A DNA stretch of 64,000 nucleotides from Rhopalosiphum padi. Taxonomy: Eukaryota > Arthropoda > Insecta > Hemiptera > Aphididae. The notes beneath the pieces are model-generated. The model ran no database searches. It was not told where the DNA came from and saw nothing but the letters and a program-made list of their open reading frames with translations. Position numbers and translations under genes: made by a program. Location of the stretch: contig NC_083597.1 in assembly GCF_020882245.1 (NCBI RefSeq), positions 45,796,152 to 45,860,151 of the forward strand, read 5' to 3'. This document shows, in pieces, positions 48,501 to 62,000 of this stretch. Within the stretch, counting starts at the first letter, position 1. Every line of letters begins with the position of its first letter.

Positions 48501-51500
48501 ACACACATACACACGCGCGCGCGCGCACTGTTAATACATTTTTTTAATAAAATATTTTATAATACTAAATAGAAAATTTAACATTGATACATTGATAAAT
48601 TACCATAACGTACTGAATATTGCATCATTGTAATTTTGAATTACAAACCAACAAATAATAAAATTCTAACGCTCATATTATATTAAAATTTAATAAAATA
48701 TGTGGTTCATCTTAGTTATAAGTATTCATAGAACTCATACATTTTTGAATTTTCTGCACACTTTATTTAAGTATTAATAACTGCAGTTGTTAAATAATGT
48801 GTTTATTATAAACACTAAGTTTTAATGTAATGTGTTTAATTTATTCAGGTAATGAAACGTTTAGAGTTCAATTGGACGGAAGACCATTGCCTAGTGCTAG
48901 GCTAGTAGGTGTGAAATTATTTTATATGAAAGACATCCGTAACTTCGATCATGAAAATAATGAGTTATTAGTTCCGTGGGGACAGTTTTTGACACACGAT
49001 ATATCGTTTTATCCTGATGATATTCGAAATGCTACTACTCCAGGTATTATTTAATTTGATAAAATAAATTATTACAAAATTATTTTTATAAAGATAAACA
49101 TTCTTTAAATTGCCACGTAAACGAAAGCTTATTTTTCAAATATTTATAATTTATATTTTGTGAGAAAAATATTTAATTGCAATAATACTGTAAGCTCGTT
49201 AAAATAAGTTTAAAAAAACAAGTTTTTGTATAGACGTAGCATTATGAATCCAGATGTATATATATTTTTTTATACATTTAATATAATATACATAAAATTA
49301 TAAATTAGTATTACAATAATTAAACACCTTTTAATATATCTAATTGTGTATAATTGTAATTTAAGCTGATTTGGACCACTGTTTTGAAAAAGACAAAACT
49401 AAAATTCCATTTGAATGTAAAACCGCTATAATGATAGCGAAAGATGACCCAGTATATGGCCAATATAATGTATCACTGTTTAAATTTGTTCGATCTATGC
49501 CTTCAGTAAATTTTAGTTGCCCACTAACACCCAGGACTATTGTAAGTATTAAAATAGCCATTTATTCAAATCTTCGTAAAATATTTAACGATAAAGGGAC
49601 AATTTTACTAATTAATACTTATAGGTACGTCGTCTAATACTTAATGCATTATGTATTTATTTTTATCATAATTTAATTTAATTTTTTTTTCTTTTACATT
49701 GTGTGTACAATAGTTTATGAGATGATTTAATTCCATTATTAATGTAAACATTTAAAAATTGTTTTCAGCTCAATAGAAATACACAATATATAGATGCATC
49801 TCACGTGTACGGTTCAGACAAAAGTATAGCTGATGGTCTTCGAACATTTGAAAATGGTAAACTTAGATCACGGACATTAAAAAACGAAGAATATTGTCCA
49901 CAAAATCCTGATTCGGAATTTAAAGATGGCCCATTAGGAAAATCTAATATTCAATTCGCTGCAGGTAATTTTAATTTGAAAATATAATGTAGTGTAAATC
50001 ATTAACTAATTAAATCGTTTTTTTTATAGGCGATAAAAACGTCAATCAGAATTTGGCTATTGCATTGTTTCAAAATTTGTTTTTAAGATATCACAATCAT
50101 TTGGCTGATGAATTACAGAAATTAAATCCGTCGTGGTCCGACGAAAGAGTTTACCAAGAAACACGCAGAATTGTCGGTGCAATTATACAAGTCATAACAT
50201 ATGAGCATTTCTTGCCAATTATTCTAGGTAAAAAAAAAAATGTTATTACTTAATTTAAATTAAACACTACACTTTTATAATAATAAACAAAATTACAAAC
50301 ATATAAAGCTCTGAAAAATAATACAAAACTGCACGTAATACCCATCTGTTATAACTGCAAATAATCAAAAGCATATGTGGTATTATAATATTTAATAACC
50401 ACTAAATAAAATAATACAATAATATGAAAGGATTCAAGTTGTTTAAATATCTTTTAACATATTTTAGGCGACGAATACATGAAAGAGTATGGACTGACCG
50501 GACAGACAACCTATGATCCTTCAATTAATTCGGCTTTAGCACAAGAGATGACAAGTGGTGCATTTCGAGCTGTTCACAACATTATTCCCGCCAAATTCAA
50601 GTATGATTTTTAAGCTAATGAAATAAAATAAATTAACTACTGACTTATTGTGATTACCAGCTTTATGAGTGCAAACTATTCAATCGTCGATGAAGTAGAG
50701 CCATCCAGAGTGTTGCTGCAGCCGGACTTGCTTATAGGAAATTTCGATAACATGCTACGAGGGTTCTTGGAAACGCCAGGCCGAGCTGTACAACCATCCT
50801 ATAATAATTTGGTAACATTATAAAATATAATGTTTTATTATCATTATTATTATTATTATTATTATTATTGTTATTTATATATTAATAAATCTTATAAATA
50901 AATTTCAGATTACAAATATCGTGTTTAAAATACCTAATTTAGATGGATACTCAGGATTTGATTTATTGTCTTACGATATTCAGAGAGGCAGAGATAATGG
51001 TCTTCCACCATATAACAAAATGAGATACCTTTGTGGATTAAAAAAAGCAAATACATTTAATGACTTATCTGATTTCGTTTCTCAAGAGGTAAAATTATTA
51101 CGTACATTTTTCAACAGATTTAGAAAACAATCGAAAATACTATTAAATCTCCGTTATGAGTACTTAAAATAAAATATATTTAATATTCAAGTAATTCTAT
51201 TTTAATAATATATTTTGTTTAATTAGGTATTCAAGTTCTTACGATTTTATTACACGATATATAAATTGTTTTTATGAATTATTTTCTTTTAGGATATTGA
51301 AACGTTGAAATCGTTATACTCTACTGTGCATGACATAGATTATATTGTTGGTGCCCTCTTAGAAAAACCCAGAAACGGTTCAATGGTTGGTCCATCAACT
51401 GCATGTATAATCGGAGATAGTTTCTATAGGTTTAAAGCTGGTGATCGTTTCTTCTATGATATTCTAGGACAACCGGGAAGCTTCACCCCAGGTACAGAAA

Positions 51501-51859
51501 AATAAACATACACATTTTACATAATAAATATTATATTATTATAGCAACAATACATCGGATTAAAATTCATTTTTTTTTTTGTACTTACAGCGCAAATTAA
51601 AACATTGAAAAAAATTACACTTAGTCACGTTATGTGTACATCGTCAAACTTGGGCCATATGCAAAAGGAAACATTTAGATTTGTTGACCATAAGTAAGAT
51701 TATTTGTTTCCTAAAATAATAACATAAAATATTATAACTTATACTGTAAGTTATAATAATATTAATATGTCTTCTTATATTATTAGGTGGATGTCAAGTA
51801 TTAAGTATAACTGTAAATCATATAAGCTGGACTTATCACCATGGAAGGAATTTTCGTAA
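45580..51859 (+). CDS. peroxidase-like gene 2: membrane-anchored animal heme peroxidase homologue, complete
   Basis: Exons: 45580-45629, 47923-48335, 48849-49043, 49366-49541, 49769-49964, 50030-50227, 50468-50600, 50661-50811, 50909-51088, 51293-51491, 51591-51693 and 51787-51859 (TAA). They sum to 2067 nt, 688 residues. The tail MVNIFKKVDNSKPFETD leads to one membrane span at about residues 35-55 after a basic flank, then a stem longer than in gene 1. The domain shows YRTYNGSCNNLQNP, WGQFLTHD (distal His204), YIDASHVYGS, FRAVHNIIPAK (proximal His446) and YDIQRGRDNG. R-x-x-E is replaced by N347-V-N-Q350, and Thr203 replaces the Asp before the distal His. Exon lengths and phases match gene 1, except that exon 2 covers what is two exons plus an intron in gene 1. 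An AATAAA lies at 51927-51932. It is probably surface-exposed, and its catalytic competence is doubtful. Confidence 0.95.
45630..47922 (+). other. peroxidase gene 2 intron 1
   Basis: AT-rich intron of 2.3 kb. It contains a perfect 14-bp palindrome GGTACTATAGTACC near 45740 and a minus ORF (46347-46613) with a stretch resembling a transposon end (GGTGGGATTAGCCCC). No exon was recognised. Confidence 0.45.
48498..48528. repeat. AC/GC microsatellite
   Basis: A run of AC dinucleotides passes into six or more GC/CG units, in intron 2 of peroxidase gene 2. Confidence 0.8.
50838..50870. repeat. ATT trinucleotide microsatellite
   Basis: About ten ATT units lie in the short intron between exons 8 and 9 of peroxidase gene 2. 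Confidence 0.8.
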
Positions 51860-54800
51860 GAATTATTGTATCATAACATAATTACTTTTGATATAATTTT
51901 ACTTTTTATGAACATCAAATATGATAAATAAATGATTATACAATAATAAACGTTTTAATATAAAAATGTTAAATAATTTGTTTTCCTTGTTCAAAATATA
52001 CCTTGTTCAAATCTCAACACACACACACGTTTAAAAATATACGTTATCTACATTTATAATATTACAGTTAATACACATTATACATTAAATTATAAATGGT
52101 GTGTGGAATATAATATATCTATAACGATGTTATTTTCCATGAATTATAATGTTTGAGGTGTTTAATTTAATTAATGATTGTTATGAGCATTCATTGGATG
52201 AAAAGGAATAACATTAAAAATAATGTACTATGTAATCTGAAATCAATAAAATGTGTTAATGCATTTTGTAATCTATCATGCCTTTAAATGTATAACAAGA
52301 ATATGTTCAAAGACATGGTCCATGGTGTTATAAAAAAGCAATACAGATACATTTTATTACGTTTTCTTTATAATATATTGTCATTGACAAAACTTATAGC
52401 TGATAATGGTAAAGAGGCTATAGTCAATATTACACGAAACTCTTTGAATATAAAATTTTCAAAAAGATCTAACAATACTTATTGTATTACTCCCGTGTGG
52501 AGTTTATATGTACCTACATAAAATATTTAATTAGGTAAGTATTTGCTCGATAATAAAAATCCTAAAACAATAATTGTATAATACAGTAATTATAATTGTA
52601 ATTTTAAAATATACTTAAATAAATCTCAAAACATATTTACTTTTGATACTATTTATAAACAATTTTAAAAGTATTCAATTAATTTTTGTTTGTCGTGTAT
52701 TTCGTATTCTTTCGTATTCTGTATAAAGGTTTACTAAACTTAATTTTTAGTAAAGTATACCATATATTTAGCTCTAGCCCATTAACCCACCAACAGTTAA
52801 GTGGTTTATTGTTAGAGCCCTGGAAATTAGGGTAAAATGTATGGTTGATTAAATGGTGTGTAATGAGATTAGGCTTCTTCATTTTGGACATGTCAATACT
52901 TATATAGATGTATTATTTTTATATTTGTTATAAATTATAAGAGCCTACATTAATTAAATCATCTACCCATCTGAAATTATGCTAATTTATGCTGTTAGTG
53001 TAAGTATAATATAATATATTATATATTATACATTGACATTGTATTGAAATAAAATGCTATACATATTTTTTCAAATATTTTTGCACTATTTTCTCTATTA
53101 GCACTTAGAGGGAAAACCCATACGACATTAATTTAAGTAATTTATTTTTTTAAGCATTTTAATCTCAATTATTGACAAAATACGTCAATATCACGAATGT
53201 TTGCAAATTATTTTATAGTTAAAAATACATTAAATGTTCAATATTTATAGTTAAGTCTCAATAATTTAATACAAGGGTCTTCATAAGTAGTTGATACTGG
53301 ATGAAAAATGTAGTGGATAACACAATTTTATCTTATAGAAATTTTAAGTTCTATTTTAGAAAAAAATAGATAAACAAAAAATAAAGATTTTACTTATTTT
53401 TTTTTGTAATTAAAATATATTTTTCATGGGAATTTAAAACATTTATCATTTATGGATATTAATTTATTTTGTATAAACAATATAATTTCCAAAATAATTT
53501 GATTAATAATTGTATACTATTGTATATTTAAACCACGAATCTATTCACACCTTTTACGGTAAGTTTATATTGACTGAAAATTTAATTATAATAATTAATA
53601 ATGTATGATATAAATATCAAATAAGTAATGAAATAAATCCAATGTTTTCGGTAAAAATTATTTCAACCTACTCAACTGGTATAACCGTATAACTAACTAA
53701 CCTTACTAATTGTTAAATAAATTATCTATAATTATAGCAACATAAACATCTCATAAAATATAGGTACTTATATAATAGGATGATGCTTATTATTTCTGGT
53801 CTTCCGTCAGAATCGTTTTTTGTATTAAATTTAGCAAATATATTACAATATTACAGTGACTTATTCATTAACAAGGTACACTCGAAATAAATTGTTTAAC
53901 AGCTAGAATGATTACCTAATTTACCTAATAATTTTTAAAATATTATAATTGGTATTTGAAAATTTATGTTGAGAATATGAAACATATACGATTCACTTAA
54001 GTATAAACGATTTTAGTCTTCCCAATTGAATAATGGCTTTCAAAGCTTTGTAGAATTGTAAAATTATATAAAATATATTATGTTTGATACTGTTCATATT
54101 ATAATCTGCATAACTTTAAGTGTGTCTATACTCAGAGTTGGACATTATCTAGTTATTATTTTTAATGTTTTAAACTCAACTAGATAGTTAGATAGTTAAT
54201 TTTCTAATGAATTTAATAATTTTATTAAATTAATTTCCATACTACATATGTAGGTAATTACTTTATACAATAAAGTAAACTAATATATTATTTTTGATCC
54301 AATAATTTAGTAGACCTAAATTTAAAAATGCCAAAATTATGCGATAAAAAAAATAGTAGGACGAATTAGTTCATAATGATAAATTTCGCAATCACTTATG
54401 TGTAATTTATTAACAGTGAGTATAATAATTAAATAATTTTAAAGAAAGCTTATTAAATGGTTTTTAATCAAGTTAATTAATACATTTTTATCATATTAAT
54501 TTTAAACTTAGAGTTAATTAAACTAGCTATATTAAGTTATAAGATTATCTAAACAAACTTAAATAAATTGGCCACATTTAATAAATATTTTAATGACTAG
54601 GTAGCAATGACGTGAAACACACACACACACACACACACAAATATTAAAGCATAATACTTTGAAAAAAAAAATTGTATCATAATAATCTATAAATATATAC
54701 TTTAAATAGGTGGGATGATATCTTTATACCACTATTTTATAATGTCAGAGGCCCCTTCTCCCCCTCTAGATTATGCCTTTAGTAAAGCTGAAGAATCAAA

Positions 54801-55128
54801 TACTCAGAAATGTTAATACTAATTAATGTTGTAATTTGTAATGCCTATACATAATAATGTATTTATTTATTTATAATAAAAATAAAAATTAACTAATAAC
54901 TAATTTTAAATTTTATGTTAAAAATAAATACATAATATACCTGTATAATAGAAAAATAAGTAAGTATTTATTTACAAGGTTAAAAGAGTTACAAGTAAAT
55001 AGTATATTGTTTGAAAATCAATGAAAATCAAATAAATAAGTGTTTTTTAGTATACAAAAATTTGTGAAGTGTTCAAGATTAATAACTTCTGAATAGTTTG
55101 AATTATGTACATAATTATTTGAGCATTG
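51860..55128. other. intergenic region between peroxidase genes 2 and 3
   Basis: It holds the gene 2 poly(A) signal at 51927, a diverged member of the dispersed AT-rich repeat at about 53100-53330, and a CA microsatellite at 54615-54639. Overlapping orphan ORFs at 52288-52521 (plus) and 52679-52891 (minus, containing YPNFQGSNNKPLNCWWVNGL) could be transposon debris but match nothing I know. Confidence 0.4.
54615..54639. repeat. CA microsatellite
   Basis: About twelve uninterrupted AC units in the spacer between peroxidase genes 2 and 3. Confidence 0.85.
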
Positions 55129-55136
55129 CTTTATAG

Positions 55137-55344
55137 CAGTGGAGGCCAAACAGTCGATAGTGGACAATTTCAAAGTCGATCATGTTAGAATTTATTTTTA
55201 AAGCTACGCGCACGAAAATTGATCGAGGTTGTAGCGAACAAATTGTCGATAAGTTTTATCTGTGTAATTTTCTATGGAAGTCGATCCTCAAAGGTGAAAT
55301 ATATTTTTAGTAGATCGTGATCAAAAAAATTTTGGTCACTCCTA
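55137..55344. mobile_element. short hAT-like MITE with 8-bp target duplication
   Basis: The left end is CAGTGGAGGCCAAA and the right end, reverse-complemented, is TAGGAGTGACCAAA. The flanking 8-mers CTTTATAG (55129-55136) and TTTTATAG (55345-55352) differ at one base. It is 208 bp long and non-coding, about 680 bp upstream of the gene 3 initiator. Confidence 0.75.
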
Positions 55345-56019
55345 TTTTATAGCATTAAAACGGTAAAGGAATAAAGGATGTAAAAAATATAAGTATACTA
55401 AATTATTATATAATATGGTTAGGTAATCAAGCAACTATAAACCATATAATTGTATATGGTGCATTTAAAAATAAAATTGTTTACATAGTTCATAGGTGAT
55501 ATCAGGTACAATGTACTAAATTATCAGGATGCAATAACTAACATTTTTCTAGACATGAAAAAGTATATCAGGTGAATTATTTAAGTTTCGTGTTCCAGAA
55601 TCTGCGAATTAAAAAAATAAGATCTGATATTGCGGTTTATATAGTCTCGGCGAACACCCAGTAGACTAATAATGCCTATAATTATTAGTTATTTCGTAAT
55701 GCATGTTAGTTGTAGATGTTCTATTAGTTAACTATACGTTATATCATCATTAAATCAATCGTTATTGATCAATAATAAGGGCTATTATTGTTTAATCATA
55801 ACAGAATCATATTAGATAACTATAAATATACGTTTGATTTCTAAATAGGTTATGTTAATTTAATAAATAAATAAAATTATAATTCAATTTATAAGTATCA
55901 GCGGTTTGATCTAATCCGTTCAATTAGTTGTGTTTATTTAATGTTATAACGAAGTACATCAACGTGTTTTATATACTATTGACTTTTAAATTTAATTTAA
56001 TTTGGTAATTATAACATTT
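55345..56019. promoter_or_regulatory. upstream region of peroxidase gene 3
   Basis: AT-rich sequence of about 0.7 kb before the predicted start site. No TATA box or known factor site could be assigned with confidence. Confidence 0.3.
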
Positions 56020-56024
56020 TCAGT
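56020..56024 (+). promoter_or_regulatory. initiator (TCAGT) of peroxidase gene 3
   Basis: TCAGT lies 55 nt upstream of the chosen ATG at 56075, matching the arrangement in genes 1 and 2. Confidence 0.4.
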
Positions 56025-56074
56025 CATTGTGTGTAACCATCGCTGGTTAACTCAACAGAATAAATCCCAATGAA

Positions 56075-59000
56075 ATGGATTTTTCGTCTGGACGTGAAGC
56101 TCAGTAATTATTTATTTATTTATTTAAATTTTCAACGCCTCAAGGGCTAGGAGTACAGAATTTTATTCTATTTTATTTTATTTTATTTATTTTAAAATGT
56201 ACATAATATTAATTATTATGTATACACACAAATAAGTCATATCAACATTTAACTAAACTGAAATTTTGTTTATTATAAAATAATAATTATTCTCATTTTA
56301 GACCACTGCTAAATCAAAACAAGTCGAATGTAAAGTCAAACCGAAAACTGCTTAAGTGGCCTTTCAATTGGATTTTATTTGGATTATTATTCCTTGGTGC
56401 TCTTTATCTTTTGTATGTCTTCATTAAGTATGAAATACAGCCAGCATCCAGTTACACCACTAAGGTAATTTGATTAAAATCCCGTCAAATCCATAGTTAA
56501 TTTATAGAAAATATTATGTTAGACAATTTGCGTAATAAACTCGATTAGAATCTAGATATTTAAATATTTTTTAATAATATATTTTAATGTACACTACCTA
56601 TACTAATAAGTAATAAATATTAAATAATCTAATAATAATAATAACTCTTTAATCACAAATAATTATACATCTTTTTTTATAAAAATAACATTCGATGACT
56701 TTATACATATTTTAAAATAAAATATATTATTTTTATATGAACAGGCTTTTTTAATTGTACAGCCTATAGAATTTACAAAAATAACGAAAAAATACGTGTC
56801 TGTCGTGTCGTGTATTTTTTAACGTAATATAAATTGGCCGTTTTAGTCTTGCTAGCATCATTCACTAACCATGATCAACCGAAAAATGTCCAGAGTTGGA
56901 CTGAGTTGAACTTTTGGTAACGACACGGCAGACGACGTAACTATAAACCTAGATTTATTTAGGAACATTTTTCAACCAATGTATCATTTGTGATAAGTTA
57001 TAACTATATAATTTTATTTTAATATAGTTTACTTACGTATGTCAATATCTTTAAAGTTTTAATTTTTTTTTATTAAAACTTAATTAGATACTTTAGTATA
57101 ATATACCTACTATAATATGGCATATACAATAAACATATATTAAAATTAAATTAAACAAAACCTTAAAAACCATTCATAATATTAACTAATTAGGTTCTCA
57201 ATCAATGTTATAATTTTCAAAAGAAACATTAAATACAAATTGATATTATGTATTAATTTAATAAAACGATCTACCTTTTATATTGATTACTATACGTAAA
57301 ATAATAAAATAATGTTCATGTGCCTATCTATGCAAATAAATTAATAATTATAATTGTAAAATGTGTTTAGGTTTATATTTTTTGACATTATTGTTGACAA
57401 AAATATAAATATTAGAAAATAGTTTCAGTTTTCATACACGAGGACGTAAAAATAGTATATATAACATACGTAATAAGCAAAGTTCCACAGGGGGCTTATA
57501 TCTAAAAAAAAAAAAACATTCCCCGTAATCTCCCACCCATATTTTGCCTATAGAGCGAAGTAATCGATTAAACATTGTCTGGGACACTATCATGCAACTT
57601 CAACCACTCATCGCTACTTTAAATACTTATAACTACTCATTTTAAAATTCAGTTTTATGATGTATCCAAAAAAATACTTTGCATTAGAATTTGAAATTAA
57701 AAAATATATTGTATTTAAAAATTAAAATGATAAAAAAGTACATTCTTTTAATTACTTTTGTAAAAATATATCAATTATGAATAACTTGTATTAAAAAAAT
57801 CATCCAAGTATAAATATTTTAAAAACATACATATTATTATACCTAATAAGAGGCTGAATTCAGTGACGTACGCAGGTTTAGGGTTCTAAGATTTCAATCC
57901 TCCCCGAAATTTCTTCCTCCTCCCAAAATTTTTTTATATGTTAAATAATGTGTATATTGTCCATGGACTATGGTCTTCTGAACAAAAATCTAGCTGAACT
58001 ATGAACTTATTAAGATAGTGTCGATAGTGCAGATCATGGCTGAATTAATTCTGGTAGTCTAGCTATGCCTACAACCATGGCTTATGCCATAGAGGATAGA
58101 TCTATTAACAATTTTTTTTTTTTTTAGATTGCTATCACAGCAACATCGTGCCATATTTTATCAAAAGATAAATCATTATTCAAATATTTGATTAGATATA
58201 ACATTTTTGTTGAAAATAAATTATAGAACATTAAATGAACTTAATTTTTATCAAGACACTTGAATGTTGATTTAACACTTATAAATTACAACTTATGACT
58301 CTAAAATTTAAGCTGCCAAGTTATTGATATAGTTTGGTATTTAACAACCATTTACAAATAATATGAGTGTTAAAAGAAAATATGTCTTAGTATTAATTTT
58401 TTTTTTCAAAAAAATGAATATTGCTAAGTTATTTTATTATATTGTTTATAGTATTAAACATATATTATATTATATGTTTTTATAAAATATCTTATATTTT
58501 AAGAAAATAAGAGAAGACAATTAATATAAAAATAAGAATTTGAAAGAATTATTTTGTGTCATAAAATGTTGTTGATATTTACTATTTTATCTATAAAGTG
58601 GTGGTGGTGGTGGTGGTTCTGTGGAGGCGGAGCCCCCCACGGGTCTCTAATCAATCCAAGGTGAAAATCCTGACCGAACTAAAATCCTGCGTACGCTACT
58701 TGCTGAACTGACATACTTACTTTTAATTTGATTCTAAAATTATTACTTAGTTCATGTATTATTATTATTATTATTATTATTCCTAGACACGGAATTCACT
58801 ACATGTTTCAAGTGTTGCAACCACAAATCATGATTACTACAAAAAATGCGCTCCTCAAGTAAAATGTGATCCATTCGCTAAATACAGAAGCTCAAATGGA
58901 TCATGTAACAATTTGGAAATACCTACATTGGGAGCATTAAGAACACCATTTTTTCGTTTGCTTAACGCTAATTTTAGTGATGGTAATAAATTAAACTATT

Positions 59001-62000
59001 ATAGAAACATTAATTAAGTTACAACTCTTACAAGTGGTAAATAGGTATTATATTTGTGCTGCATGTCCGTTGTAATGGCCTTATATCGTTTGGGCATCGT
59101 CTGTTTACCTGCACCAAATTATCGTACATCAAATGCGCATCAATATTCTAAACAATAAAAGGGTATAGAAAATAATTTTTGGTTAAAAATTCAATGATCG
59201 CCATAAATCATATATAATAAATATTTACAAACAATTAAAAATAAATTGGGTTAATTAAATTGAATTGTAATCAAATAATATAAATGCACATAATACATAT
59301 TACAGTAATAGTTATAATCGTACGTCTTTACAAGTCTCGTCTCCGTTTTACTACTTATCTAGTAAACAATAAAGTAACAATATGTACTATCAACAAAATA
59401 TAATTTATATATATATATATATATACAACAATTAAATTAGTATTATTCTTTATTTTTAAATTTAAATTGTATGTCCTATTGTTATGCATCAGATATTTTA
59501 TTTTGTATAATGTTCAACTACAAACAAATATCATAATGGAACATAAAAAAAAATGTAACCAGTACATTAAAAATATATATATAGTTTTTAATTAAAATAA
59601 GAAATATTTCCATATTTTAATAGAATTAATATAATATTTTAGGTGAAAAATTAACTAAAATAATATTAATAAAAAATAATAATTAATACTAATGTATTAA
59701 ACTGTATATAAAAATGATTTTTTAACTTGTGATCACACAATTAATATTACATTAAAATTTTTAATTTTAAAACTTTTGATAACTATAATATTGATAATGA
59801 AATGTTGGTTAGGTTTAAACTCATAATTCTATTTTAAAGGTTTTTATAAACTTCGATTACAATCAAATGGAAGTGAATTACCTAGTCCAAGAGTGGTCAA
59901 CATTGAACTCTTTCTGAATCGAGAAATATATAAGCCCGATGAAAATAATGTACTTTTAGTGCCATTTGGACAGTTAATAGCTCATGACATATCAGGTCTA
60001 TTCATTGACATTCCATACAATAAAGACGGTACGCATTCAATTTTCAAATACCAACAACATAAATCGTTAAATTTCACGATTTATTTAAAATTATTGTATT
60101 TTAAAAAGTTAATTCACGCTGGCTTTTTGTACAGGTGGAGTAATAGATGGTTGCCTCGACGAAAATGCAAGAAAAACATTTACTCAGTGTCAAATGGTGG
60201 TGGATAACCCACCTGACGACCCTGTTTATAGTAAGCATAACATATCTTGCATGGGGTTATTCCGTTCGATGACGTCAAGGAATTACAGCTGTCCGTTGTA
60301 CCCCTCAACGTTTGTAAGTATACAGAGTTTTAACATTTTCGACGTACATTGATAATAACCATGCTGGAAATTTCAGATTAACAATAATACTCATTTTATC
60401 GACGCATCTGAAGTATATGGATCGAGTGAAAAATATTCACGGCATCTAAGATTGATGGAAGGCGGACGACTTAATTTCTCAATTAACGGCAATGGGCAAA
60501 TGTTTTGTCCATACTTAGATAGTCAAAATGTGGACCTTACCGTACATGATACGAAAGACATCGAATATGACACAGGTTAATATTAACTATACGTAAAATA
60601 AATGATGTTATAAATAATTTATTCCATTTATCGATGCATAATGTATATAACATATTTAATTTTCATTGGTATTTGTCAAATTTTTTTTTAATTTTAATTT
60701 ATTTTTTATTTTTACGATTATTATAATTATTTTTTAAGTCTCTATAATATTCCATGAAACTTGGCATTCTGATTTTTCACATTTTGAAAATACTATTACC
60801 TATTTGAGAAAATAACAGTGATAGGACCAGTTTTTACGTTATAATACCAATGAACTCTCCGTTACCCCATTCAAGTAAAAAACGAATTTTAATCTTAAAT
60901 ATACAAACATTAAATAAACAATAATCTAAATAAATTCACATATTTTTTTAGAATTTTTTTTTCCAATCGATTATTAACACTATGACATTTGTAAAATATC
61001 AAAAGGTGCCCCATCACATGAAATTCACGATGCGGAAACCTAGGATAGCATAACCCTACAAAGTTTTTAGAATATATTAGCTATCGAACAAATTTTTAAA
61101 AATAAGTTTATAATAGTATGTAGTGTAGATTTCCAAAAGTGAACATTGAAAAGTCATAAGAATAACCAAATCCACATTATAATATAAAAAAGCGTTATCT
61201 GTTTTGTATAGTGGATAATTCTTTTATCAACAACACTCATTATTTCAAAATGTATTATCGCGTTTGAATTTTTTTTTAACATTATTTTTAGTAAATATAA
61301 AATAATATAAAATATATGCGTGTCAACATCATCGCCATAGCAAGTCAATTTTTCCATTTTCAGTTTTTTTTTTAGTAAAATAATATAATTATATCTTATA
61401 TTATAAATTACCAAATTGTATAACACAAATTATAAGGCGCTTTTAAAGGTCATTTTTGTGATAAAATTCATTTTTAAGAGAATTTTTGGCTATTTAGAGC
61501 ATATTTGTATGATTTTAAGGGCATTTAAATCTAAGCCCTAGTTATAACTTATAAGTTATAATAGTATTTAAAGTTTATATGAGAGGAGTTAGTAGTAAAC
61601 CAACATTTTGCAAGGTCTTCCATACCACCCAACGACCCAACTCCGCAAATTTCAATTTTTATATATCAAAACAACACTCAGAAAAATATTTTGCTTTCGG
61701 AATATAAAACTATAAAGGTATGTTGTCATTCAAAATAGTAAGAAAACTTAAAAAATTAGAACGATTAAAACCATTAAAAAATATATTTTATTTTCAATGG
61801 AAATTATATTAAAAAAATTATTTTAATAAACGTTGATAAATGTTGAATAATTAGTGTTGTTTAATTAAAGAATCACTCTGTTAATATTTTTATCTCTATA
61901 CACATTATATTTTTTGATAGTACGTATTATTATATGTTACTTAATTAAGTGTAATACATATATTTTTAGAAGTTCTTATTATTGTAACGTTATTATATAC

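Noticed and set aside
49361..49561. 66-codon minus-strand ORF
   Set aside because: Antisense shadow of peroxidase gene 2 exon 4.
52288..52891. Overlapping ORFs on both strands between peroxidase genes 2 and 3
   Set aside because: They match no known family, have no splice partners, and show AT-biased codons; kept only as a note on the spacer.
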